From Oscillospiraceae bacterium (lineage in GTDB: Bacteria > Bacillota > Clostridia > Oscillospirales > Oscillospiraceae): a DNA stretch of 64,000 nt. The translations under genes were made by a program, and so were the position numbers. Under the pieces are notes generated by a model. The model had not been told where the DNA came from and ran no database searches. It worked only from the letters and a program-made list of their open reading frames with translations. The number at the start of each line of letters is the position of its first letter. The stretch's first letter is position 1. Below are positions 54,182 through 61,563 of this stretch, in pieces. The DNA lies in assembly GCA_902778665.1 (NCBI GenBank), contig CACYYN010000002.1, positions 59,111 to 123,110 on the forward strand, given 5' to 3'.

Positions 54182-55087
54182 TTATGCGACCTTGCCGGCG
54201 GCTTCCTTGAGTGCATCCAGAGAATCAAACTTCTCGGAATAAAGTGTCAGAGGAGCGATAAGGGTATCGCCGATAGCTACGAGGTCATAGCCGTTGGCAG
54301 TCGCGTCATTATTCAGATATGCCTTGTGCTGGAAGGCGTTGAGGTCAATCTCGCCGGAATTGAGAGCTTCGTTGGGAAGGTTGTAGGCATCAAACTCAAC
54401 GAGTTCAATGTAGATGCCGGCATTCTCGTCATCAAGGACCTTCTGCACGGCCTGCCACTGCTCGTTGCTGGCTCCGCACACGCCAACCTTCACAATCTGC
54501 TTGCCTTCTTTGGGAGATTCATAAGTGATGATGTCAAAAGCTTCCTCTTCAGTCAGGGTGATATTCTCATCATAATCAAATGCAGGAATCTGTGCTTCCT
54601 TTCTGATAACAATCAGAAACTCTGCAACAAGCTGTGTCTGATAAGCTTCAACAATCTTCTTGTATACTTCATTGTTTTCTTCTCCGGCACGGGCAGCTAT
54701 CACGTTGATATAGGGGTTGTCACTGCCTTCGCTCTGCTTCTCGCTGATAAGGCCCTGGGAAGGAACGAGACCGTAAGGTACGGAATAGGTGCTGTTGATG
54801 GCCGATGCGGCAAAATCACCAAGCGTAGCAGGGAGCGTGTTTGCCTGGACAGGTACAATTTCAATGTCATAGATATTGCCGGTGATATCCGCAATCTCCG
54901 GGGTATAGCCTGCTGCAGGGTCTACCGTAATCAGGCCGGCAGTCTCCAGAAGTTTGATGCCGCGGGAAAGGTTGGTTCCGTCATCCGGAATACCGATCTG
55001 AAGGGTCTCTGCAAATGCGGAGCCTGCGAGGGAAAGAACGAGGACTGCAGCGAGGACAAGTGCAAAAATCTTATTGGACTTTTTCAT
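54182..55087 (-). CDS. Circularly permuted MetQ/NlpA-type substrate-binding protein
   Basis: 301 residues. Signal peptide 1-26 (no lipobox Cys). Residues 27-170 match the C-terminal half of MetQ (IGIPDDGTNLSRGIKLLETA, SAINSTYSVPYG, NVIAARAGEENNEVYKKIVE, IPAF). A 27-residue acidic linker (171-197) joins residues 198-301, which match the N-terminal half (VKVGVCGASNEQWQAV, LPNEALNSGEIDLNAFQHKAYLNN-type) and end SLDALKEAAGKVA, exactly where canonical MetQ runs into its IIIP strand. All segments are present once, in swapped order. First gene of the operon, start set by AAGGAG ten bases before ATG 55087. Confidence 0.88.
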   Translation of the reverse strand: MKKSNKIFALVLAAVLVLSLAGSAFAETLQIGIPDDGTNLSRGIKLLETAGLITVDPAAGYTPEIADITGNIYDIEIVPVQANTLPATLGDFAASAINSTYSVPYGLVPSQGLISEKQSEGSDNPYINVIAARAGEENNEVYKKIVEAYQTQLVAEFLIVIRKEAQIPAFDYDENITLTEEEAFDIITYESPKEGKQIVKVGVCGASNEQWQAVQKVLDDENAGIYIELVEFDAYNLPNEALNSGEIDLNAFQHKAYLNNDATANGYDLVAIGDTLIAPLTLYSEKFDSLDALKEAAGKVA

Positions 55088-55167
55088 GATATTTTTCTCC
55101 TTCATCATCATTTTAAATATGTTTTCAGAAAAAAGATTTCAATGTTTTCTGTCCGGAAGCTGTCTCC

Positions 55168-55263
55168 GGGTCACCTTGTCTGCGAACATCGCAAGCCCGG
55201 CATTCGGTCTGTCACCCGGCTGATATGAAAGTGCGTTTTCTTTCTAATGATCGTTTTTTCCAT
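55168..55263 (-). CDS. Possible 31-codon ORF in the met leader
   Basis: Begins MEKTIIRKKTHFHISR just after the attenuator, with AAAAGGAG about nine bases upstream and a TGA stop at 55168. Composition is unremarkable (two Met). It could be a translated leader element or chance; no homology is recognised. Confidence 0.25.
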
Positions 55264-55282
55264 TCTCTCAGAACTCCTTTTC

Positions 55283-55321
55283 CAAAAAATAAAACCGGGA
55301 TGCCTGCTCTGGCTTCCCGGT
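55283..55321 (-). terminator. Attenuator terminator in the metQ leader
   Basis: Minus-strand stem ACCGGGA / TCCCGGT (55321-55315 with 55300-55294), inner GCC / GGC, followed by TTTATTTTTT. It lies 27 bases after the leader peptide stop and 195 bases before the permuted metQ. Confidence 0.85.
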
Positions 55322-55348
55322 CTGGAATTCTGAAAGAATCAAACTGGA

Positions 55349-55450
55349 TTAGTAAGCTGACAGGCAGGTATGAAGGGCGCGGCACATCATGCACATGTAC
55401 ATCCACATGCGCATTGCAAACATCATCATGGTGCTGCGTCTGCTTGCCAT
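55349..55450 (-). CDS. Methionine-rich leader peptide (attenuation)
   Basis: 33 codons, 10 of them Met, with the run MMMFAMRMWMYMCMM (9 Met in 15). AAGGAG lies 10 bases before the ATG. Transcribed from a TTGACA/TATACT promoter 40-70 bases upstream and followed by a terminator, then the methionine-type transporter operon. A ribosome stalled on the Met codons would leave 55366-55360 free to pair with 55307-55301, which contain part of the terminator stem, and so favour readthrough. This is the classic anatomy of translation-dependent attenuation, with Met as the sensed amino acid. The family is not known to me. Confidence 0.8.
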   Translation of the reverse strand: MASRRSTMMMFAMRMWMYMCMMCRALHTCLSAY

Positions 55451-55489
55451 ATCCTGCGAACTCCTTATCCGATTGATTTAGTGATTTAA

Positions 55490-55518
55490 AGTATAGACTC
55501 ACGATCGCCGTTTGTCAA
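55490..55518 (-). promoter_or_regulatory. Promoter of the met leader and metQ-metN-metI operon
   Basis: Minus strand TTGACA (55518-55513), 17-base spacer, TATACT (55495-55490). Transcription should start near 55483, giving a leader of about 395 bases before the permuted metQ. Confidence 0.8.
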
Positions 55519-55656
55519 TTCTGAAAAATTCACAAACCAGACGGGCCAAATTTTTTAATATCCGTCAAAACTGCACAGTATTTTCGGCTTTCTATTCCCT
55601 GTCGTCCATGTTTCGAGAAAGAGGTTTATGAGATGTCGCCGGTTCCTGCAGTCGGG

Positions 55657-56556
55657 TTATACCGGGTTCATGTGAATCATAACATGCTTGATTTCAGGGA
55701 ATTGTTCCTCCAACGCATCATGGATTCTTTCAGCTGTGCTATGGGCCTCTTCCAAAGTAAGAGAACCATCCATGCTGATCTCCAGATCCACATAAACCTT
55801 TCGACCAAATTCCCTCGTTCGGAGCAGATCAATCCGCTTTACCTCTTCGCAGGAACTCACACAGTTGCGGATTCTTTCCTCCATCTCGTCACTGCTCCGG
55901 TGATCAATCAACTTCTCCATCGCCTCACGGAAGATGTCATAAGCAGATTTCAGAATAAATGCACAGATAACAAGGCCGGCAGCAGCATCCATACTCCGGA
56001 TGCCCATTCTCGCTCCGGCAATACCCGCCAGAGAACCGATGGAAGAAAGAGAGTCGGAACGATGATGCAACGCTTCTGCCTGCAGCACCTCTGAGTTGAG
56101 GGCCTTGGCACGCCTCAACGTCATCCAGTACATGCTCTCCTTGACCAGGATAGACACGATTGCCGCTGCAAGAGCAATTCCTCCCGGGACAGGCGCATCC
56201 CGGTAGCTTCCGGAAACCAGTGTTTCCACGGAAGAAGAACCCATGGCAAGCCCGGCCACCAGAAGAATCACCGCCAGAAGGATGGATGCAATGCTCTCCA
56301 AGCGCTCATGACCGTAAGGGTGATCCCGGTCTTCCTTTTTTTCAGAAATCCGGACACCGATGACCACAATGATCCCGCCGGCTATATCGGACGCAGAGTG
56401 CAGAGCATCGCTGATCATTGCTCTGGAGTGGCCGACAATACCCGCAACCAGTTTAAAGCCAGCCAACAACAGATTGCCTGCTATGCCGATCCCGGAAACC
56501 TTCTCCACGGAAGACTGATAGCTTCTGTCCTCCGGTCTTTTTGTGATACAGGACAT
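55657..56556 (-). CDS. Cation diffusion facilitator (CDF) family transporter
   Basis: 299 residues, six helices, metal-site residues in ISDALHSASD and LHHRSDSLSS, and a C-terminal cytoplasmic domain ending VMIHMNPV. Exports divalent metals such as Zn, Mn or Fe by proton antiport; metal not assignable. GAGGAGG precedes the ATG. Upstream, 33 bases away, is the CmpB-like gene on the same strand. Confidence 0.9.
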   Translation of the reverse strand: MSCITKRPEDRSYQSSVEKVSGIGIAGNLLLAGFKLVAGIVGHSRAMISDALHSASDIAGGIIVVIGVRISEKKEDRDHPYGHERLESIASILLAVILLVAGLAMGSSSVETLVSGSYRDAPVPGGIALAAAIVSILVKESMYWMTLRRAKALNSEVLQAEALHHRSDSLSSIGSLAGIAGARMGIRSMDAAAGLVICAFILKSAYDIFREAMEKLIDHRSSDEMEERIRNCVSSCEEVKRIDLLRTREFGRKVYVDLEISMDGSLTLEEAHSTAERIHDALEEQFPEIKHVMIHMNPV

Positions 56557-56588
56557 GGCGTAATCGCCTCCTCTATATTATAAAAGCG

Positions 56589-57317
56589 TTATCTTTTGGG
56601 GATTCTTGCCTCTACCTGCTTTTTCAGCTCTGCCAGGAGCCCTTCATCACCCCAGGCCTGTGTGAAGAAGTTCAGCTTTTTCTGCTCCTTCTCCAGCCTT
56701 GCCATAACAAGAGCCTTCAGTTCTTCATACTTAACAATAATCTTATTGTCATCACCGAATTTCTTGATAGTAATGGCGTCTTTCACAGAAGAAACCATAT
56801 CGATGATAAAAACACCAAAGAACAACCCGATGAAGAATGAAAATGCCAGATTATTGGACAACCAGATCAGTGCGTCAATAATATGAGGATGTATCAGCAG
56901 ATAATACACAGCACCGAGCAAAGCCCAGATCAGAGAGAAGAGCGGACAGATCAGCCCCATAACATTCCCCCATCGGTCGGAGTAATCCCAAAGGCGGATA
57001 TTGAGCACCTTCAGCAGGAAAAGGCCGCCGACAAACTCGATCAACGTCATAGTGACTGCCATCGAGGCAAAGAGGATCAGTTCGTTGGTCAACGTCGCCT
57101 CCACGATGCCTCGTGTTTCCATGTATGCGATGAGAAACAGCACTGTAAGGCCCACCCCGTAAATCGGCAGATAAGGTCCTTTACAGAACCCCGGATTGAT
57201 AAAATGCTTCGCCCGCGGACCGGAATGACTGATCAGATTACGGAAGAGGAATTCCAGCACCCAGCCGAGCATGGCGCCAACAAAAAACAGAAAGGCTATA
57301 ACAAGAAGAATATTCAT
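56589..57317 (-). CDS. Putative ABC-transporter-type membrane protein (CmpB/DUF1113 family)
   Basis: 242 residues, about six helices. Hallmarks: GWVLEFLFRN near the N-terminus, NPGFCKGPYLPIYGVG and LWDYSDRWGNVMGLICPLFSLIWALLG, typical of PF06541. C-terminal cytoplasmic helix rich in Lys/Glu. Function unknown; the ABC permease label is only a family name. ATG 57317 has GGGAGA eight bases upstream. Confidence 0.75.
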   Translation of the reverse strand: MNILLVIAFLFFVGAMLGWVLEFLFRNLISHSGPRAKHFINPGFCKGPYLPIYGVGLTVLFLIAYMETRGIVEATLTNELILFASMAVTMTLIEFVGGLFLLKVLNIRLWDYSDRWGNVMGLICPLFSLIWALLGAVYYLLIHPHIIDALIWLSNNLAFSFFIGLFFGVFIIDMVSSVKDAITIKKFGDDNKIIVKYEELKALVMARLEKEQKKLNFFTQAWGDEGLLAELKKQVEARIPKR

Positions 57318-57445
57318 GGATCTCTCCCAGAGGTTAGATTTTCCTGAAGCTGTATTATACTCCAAAGCAATTGAATTTGCTATAGGCATTTTATGCTAGA
57401 CGAGTCATCATTTTATGCGCTGTACAGGTGATCAAGCGTAAGAAG

Positions 57446-57484
57446 AGCCATGCCGTAACGGGAACTGATTCATACGGCATGGCT
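57446..57484 (-). terminator. Probable terminator after the CobW GTPase
   Basis: Perfect 12-bp stem AGCCATGCCGTA / TACGGCATGGCT; the minus-strand tail CTTCTTACG is weak in T. Confidence 0.5.
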
Positions 57485-57494
57485 GAAAAATGTT

Positions 57495-58451
57495 TCAGAG
57501 GATTCTGTGCTCCGGCGGTTTACCCGTCATCAGAATGCTGATTTTTTCTTCGTTGAGTCTGCTTCCAATCACAATGATCGCTGCGTGCCCCTGCGGCACT
57601 GGATCGATCCGTGTCTCCTTGACTGTCGCGTTCACCTGATACCAGCTTTCTTCTGTTTGGAAAAAACCCTTCACACGGTTGATATGACCATACTCCGTGT
57701 TCTCAAATAACTGTGCGATTTTTTCCTCCAGCTGCTGCCGGGTCAGATGGGGATTCAGAAAAGAAAGGGACTGAAAATCCGGTTTTCTGCCTGCGATGGT
57801 CTTGACGTAGTCTGCCATCCGATAACCGCAGTGCGTCAGTTTTTCATAGTCAGCTTCCGTCAGATGATCCCAGTTTTCAGCCAGAATCCGCTTCTCCGGA
57901 GTATCCGTGCAATGAATTGCCTTTGCCGCTCGCTTCAGATGTTCCACCGTTCTCTCCAGCTCTGCTGAAGACGCCAGCTGAACCCGGCTGAGCAGAATGC
58001 AGCCGGCGCTGGCAGCCTGCGAAGCAAGAAAGAAATCCGCGTCCTCGCTCGTCTCATCCTCCAGCTTGGCATCCACGACAGCTATAACACTGCCCGGCTC
58101 ATACCATCTGTCCAGCGGAGAATCCTGCAGGGTATCAAAAAACTCATCCACATCAAAAACCCCCGAGGGCTCGATGATCACACGGTCATACCCGCTCATG
58201 CCCATTGATATAAGTTTAGTCCGGAAGCGACGGCGGTGGCAATCCGCATCACAGGCTCCTGCCAGGGTTTCCAGTTCGCACCGGTCTCCCCGCAGCTCCT
58301 GCAGGAGAGGCAGATCAACATTCACTGCGCCGTGGTCATAGACCAGAATTCCGATTTTCAGTCCCTTACCGATCAGGTATCTGGCATAGTGCAGGAGAAA
58401 TGTTGTTTTCCCCGCTCCCAGAAATCCTGTTATCAGGTCTACTTTAATCAT
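57495..58451 (-). CDS. CobW/COG0523 (G3E) family GTPase
   Basis: 318 residues. Walker A GFLGAGKTT at the N-terminus, Walker B IIEPSGVFD, and ETLAGACDADCHRRRF where family members carry a CxCC metal motif; here the cysteines read CELETLAGACDADC, so the motif is altered. C-terminal CobW_C-like part RVKGFFQTEESWYQVN. Metal or cofactor chaperone. ATG 58451 is the conserved position, but GTG 58481 overlaps the RHH gene stop (TAGTG) and would couple the two. Confidence 0.85.
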   Translation of the reverse strand: MIKVDLITGFLGAGKTTFLLHYARYLIGKGLKIGILVYDHGAVNVDLPLLQELRGDRCELETLAGACDADCHRRRFRTKLISMGMSGYDRVIIEPSGVFDVDEFFDTLQDSPLDRWYEPGSVIAVVDAKLEDETSEDADFFLASQAASAGCILLSRVQLASSAELERTVEHLKRAAKAIHCTDTPEKRILAENWDHLTEADYEKLTHCGYRMADYVKTIAGRKPDFQSLSFLNPHLTRQQLEEKIAQLFENTEYGHINRVKGFFQTEESWYQVNATVKETRIDPVPQGHAAIIVIGSRLNEEKISILMTGKPPEHRIL

Positions 58452-58480
58452 TATGGTAATTACCTGTTCATGATCCGGCA

Positions 58481-58681
58481 CTACTGAATGTCAAGCTCAA
58501 TCGGCTCATCCAACGTTTCGGATACATACTTTCCGTTTTTCTTGCGCTGACGGACACACTCCGTCAGCAGATACTCGATCTGCCCGTTTACTGAGCGAAA
58601 GTCATCTTCGGCCCAGGCTGCAATTGCCTGATAGAGTTTGGCGGAGAGCCGTAGAGGAATCTGCTTTTTCTCTTCAGCCAT
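58481..58681 (-). CDS. Small Arc-like ribbon-helix-helix protein
   Basis: 66 residues: [39 protein letters not shown] fits the Arc/MetJ ribbon-helix-helix (strand, helix, [10 protein letters not shown] helix). Starts three bases after the SPFH stop and overlaps the next gene. Such genes often accompany SPFH proteins. A perfect inverted repeat at the operon promoter is a candidate binding site, suggesting autoregulation. Confidence 0.75.
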   Translation of the reverse strand: MAEEKKQIPLRLSAKLYQAIAAWAEDDFRSVNGQIEYLLTECVRQRKKNGKYVSETLDEPIELDIQ

Positions 58682-58684
58682 AGA

Positions 58685-59707
58685 TCAGTACAGGCTTCCG
58701 GAGTTAACAATTGGCTGTGCGTCCTTGTTTCCGCAGAGCACCACAAGCAGGTTGGAAACCATGGCCGCCTTCCGCTCCTCATCAAGCTCCACAATATTGT
58801 TTTCATTCAACTTCTCAAGGGCCATCTCTACCATACCTACTGCTCCGTCCACAATCATCTTCCGGGCGTCAATAATTGCCGAAGCCTGCTGCCGCTGCAG
58901 CATGACAGCCGCGATCTCCGGCGCATAGGCCAGATAGGTGATCCTCGCCTCAATAATCTCGATTCCGGCTTCTGATACCTTTGCCTGAATCTCATCGCGA
59001 ATACGGCTTGCCACCAGCTCGCTGGAGCCGCGAAGGCTGCCGTCATCTTCCCTGCCGTCTCCTGTTGTGTCAACACCCGGTGCTACATCGTAAGGGTAAA
59101 TCCGAACTATGTTTCGAACTGCACTGTCACACTGCAGGGAGAGATACTCTTTGTAATTGTCCACATTAAAAACTGCTTTTGCCGTATCTGTGACACGCCA
59201 GATCACAGCAATGCCGATCTCGATCGGGTTACCGAGGCAGTCATTGATCTTCTGGCGGCTGTTGGAAAGGGTCATCGCCTTGAGGGAAATCTTCTTGCTG
59301 GCTATTTCAATGGAACCCTGTTCGACACTCTTCGTAAGTGCAGCGCTGAGTAATGCACTGCCACGTCCTCCGTCAACGTCACCACTCTGACTGAGCTTCG
59401 TCTTCGCAGCGGGATTAACCGCCGTGCAGAAAGGATTTACAAAGTAGAAGCCTTCTTCCTTCAGCGTACCGACGTACTTGCCGAACAGCGTCAGCACCAG
59501 TGCCTCGTTGGGTTTCAGGATCTTCAGCCCGAGAAGCGGAATCCATCCGAGAACAAGCCACAGAATAGTAATTACCAGAACAGGAACTCCGAAACGCATG
59601 CTGCTGATATTGATCACGAGCAAAATGAATGCAACAACATAGAGCACAATCGTCCCGAGAAGAACTGCCATGCCATTTTTATTGCCGTTTAGAACTTTTT
59701 CTTTCAT
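58685..59707 (-). CDS. SPFH/band 7 domain membrane protein
   Basis: 340 residues. Two adjacent helices (about 14-34 and 40-61), then ILKPNEALVLTLFGKYVGTLKEEGFYFVNPF, the start of the SPFH domain, and a C-terminal coiled region (EIAAVMLQRQQASAIIDARKMIVDGAVGMVE). Forms membrane microdomain oligomers. First gene of an operon with the RHH protein and CobW GTPase. GAGGAAGG precedes the ATG. Confidence 0.88.
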   Translation of the reverse strand: MKEKVLNGNKNGMAVLLGTIVLYVVAFILLVINISSMRFGVPVLVITILWLVLGWIPLLGLKILKPNEALVLTLFGKYVGTLKEEGFYFVNPFCTAVNPAAKTKLSQSGDVDGGRGSALLSAALTKSVEQGSIEIASKKISLKAMTLSNSRQKINDCLGNPIEIGIAVIWRVTDTAKAVFNVDNYKEYLSLQCDSAVRNIVRIYPYDVAPGVDTTGDGREDDGSLRGSSELVASRIRDEIQAKVSEAGIEIIEARITYLAYAPEIAAVMLQRQQASAIIDARKMIVDGAVGMVEMALEKLNENNIVELDEERKAAMVSNLLVVLCGNKDAQPIVNSGSLY

Positions 59708-59728
59708 GTTCTTATACCTTCCTCAATT

Positions 59729-59767
59729 TGATATCTTTATGATATCACCAAAATATCGTTTTGTCAA
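59729..59767 (-). promoter_or_regulatory. Promoter and operator of the SPFH-RHH-GTPase operon
   Basis: Minus strand TTGACA (59767-59762), 17-base spacer, TATCAT (59744-59739). A perfect inverted repeat TGATATC-N5-GATATCA (59729-59747) covers the -10 and start of transcription. Confidence 0.7.
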
Positions 59768-59777
59768 TAGCTTTCCT

Positions 59778-59808
59778 AAAAAATGGAAGCGATTATTCCT
59801 TATCGCTT
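59778..59808 (-). terminator. Terminator of the gamma-glutamyltransferase gene
   Basis: 7-bp stem AAGCGAT / ATCGCTT (59787-59793 and 59802-59808) followed on the minus strand by CCATTTTTT. Confidence 0.65.
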
Positions 59809-59862
59809 TCATTTTCTGTTCTGATCAATTCGCGCTGTTTTTCACCAACCCCGGCTGGTCTG

Positions 59863-61500
59863 TCAGAAGCAGGCTATGTTGCTGTCGGTACGGGATTCCG
59901 TCCCTCCGATGAGGACACCCGTGGGCAGGCGCATAATCATCTGACCGCGACCGAAAGAGGATGTATCCAGATCCATACGGATGTCATGGCCACGCCTGGA
60001 AAGAGCACGGGCGAGATTACTGTCAAACCGGGTTTCTACGGTAACACTTCCGTCACGCATCCACTGCCAGCGTGGTGCATCCAGTGCCTGCTGCGGATCC
60101 ATATGAAAGTCGATGACGTTCATCACCACCTGCACATGGCCCTGGGGTTGCATGTATCCGCCCATAACCCCAAAGGGACCGACCGGAACATTTCCCTTCA
60201 TCAGGAATCCTGGAATGATCGTATGGTAGCTCCGCTTACCGGGCTGCAGGCAGTTCGCTGCAGATGGATCGAGAGAGAAATCAGCCCCACGGTTCTGCAT
60301 CGCAATGCCAGTACCGTCGATGACGATTCCGGAGCCGAACCCCATGTAGTTGGACTGGATATAGGAAACCATATTCCCCTCTCCGTCGGCACAGCAGAGA
60401 TAAACAGTACCGCTTTTCGGGGGGAGGACTTTGGAATAGATCCGGGCTTTGTCCCCGATCTCCTTTGCCCGCTGTGCACCGTATGCCGGATCCAGAAAGG
60501 CATGATAGTCGAAAGACATATGGGCAGGGTCTGTGACGGTTCGAAAGGCATCCGCAAATGCCATTTTGACAGCTTCCAGCTGGCGATGGAAGGTCAAAGC
60601 AGAGTCCCGCTCCGGAAAGTCAAACTCCTTCAGGATATTCAACGCCATAAGCGCCACAATTCCCTGCCCGTTGGGCGGGATCTCACACACATCGTAACCC
60701 CGATAGGAGACATGTATGGGTTCCACCCACTGCGCCTGAAAAGCCGAGAGGTCCTCATATCTCAGATAACCCCCGAAACGTCTGCTCTGTTCATCCATTC
60801 TGCGGGCAAGATCACCGGAATAAAATGCCTCAGCACCCGTTTCCCCTATCGCCCGAAGAGATGCCGCATGATCCGGAAGAGTGACCATTTCCCCCGGCAG
60901 AGGGGCACGGTTTTCACGTGCAAAGGTTTTGAACCACGGTGCAAATTCCGGTCCTTTGAGTGCTTCGATATAGCGTTCAAAGCTGAGTTGCCATATTCGG
61001 GACAGATTCGGTGCACAAGGATATCCGTTTTCCGCATAGGAGACGGCCGGTGCAAGATCTTCCGATAAGGAAAGACGACCGAACCGACGGTTCAATTCCG
61101 CCCATGCTTTCGGTGCTCCCGGTACTGTGACAGGTGCCCATCCGTGTGTTGGCATGTGGTTGCGCTCAGCACCGTAATCCCGCTTCACGCTATCGATATA
61201 GGCAAGCATCGGAGCAGGGCCGCTGGCGTTGAGTCCGAAAAGCTTCTGATCCTTTTCAGACCAGACCAGTGCAAATGCATCAGACCCCAAGCCGTTGGCT
61301 GTGGGCTCCGTCACGGTCAGTGCAGAAGCAGCTGCGACGGCGGCATCAACTGCATTGCCTCCTCTTCGCATCACTTCAAGCCCGGCAGCCGATGCCTGCG
61401 GGCTGGAACAGTTGACCATACCGCCCCGTGCGTAAACAGGGAAGCGTTGAGACGAATATTCCTGCGCTAAAGGATCAAAAGACGGTATAATTGCATTCAT
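59863..61500 (-). CDS. ggt: Gamma-glutamyltransferase family protein (cytosolic, YwrD-like)
   Basis: 545 residues, no signal peptide. GGT features: GGNAVDAAVAAASALTVTEP, GLGSDAFALV, the autoproteolytic nucleophile Thr365 in KSGTVYLCCAD, and GVMGGYMQPQGHVQV. The nucleophile region reads GTVY rather than TTH. Transfers or hydrolyses gamma-glutamyl groups, or acts on related substrates such as acyl-amino acids. Follows the beta-helix gene by 63 bases. Confidence 0.85.
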   Translation of the reverse strand: MNAIIPSFDPLAQEYSSQRFPVYARGGMVNCSSPQASAAGLEVMRRGGNAVDAAVAAASALTVTEPTANGLGSDAFALVWSEKDQKLFGLNASGPAPMLAYIDSVKRDYGAERNHMPTHGWAPVTVPGAPKAWAELNRRFGRLSLSEDLAPAVSYAENGYPCAPNLSRIWQLSFERYIEALKGPEFAPWFKTFARENRAPLPGEMVTLPDHAASLRAIGETGAEAFYSGDLARRMDEQSRRFGGYLRYEDLSAFQAQWVEPIHVSYRGYDVCEIPPNGQGIVALMALNILKEFDFPERDSALTFHRQLEAVKMAFADAFRTVTDPAHMSFDYHAFLDPAYGAQRAKEIGDKARIYSKVLPPKSGTVYLCCADGEGNMVSYIQSNYMGFGSGIVIDGTGIAMQNRGADFSLDPSAANCLQPGKRSYHTIIPGFLMKGNVPVGPFGVMGGYMQPQGHVQVVMNVIDFHMDPQQALDAPRWQWMRDGSVTVETRFDSNLARALSRRGHDIRMDLDTSSFGRGQMIMRLPTGVLIGGTESRTDSNIACF

Positions 61501-61563
61501 ATCTCAATAACCTTTCTCTTTAGATGCAGCTCAGACAATAATCTGTTCTATGTCCACATTCAT

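Noticed and set aside
55212-55502. 96-codon minus-strand frame over the met leader
   Set aside because: It starts upstream of the leader promoter's predicted +1 and reads out of frame through the attenuator; the Met-rich 33-codon ORF with its own Shine-Dalgarno is the better interpretation.
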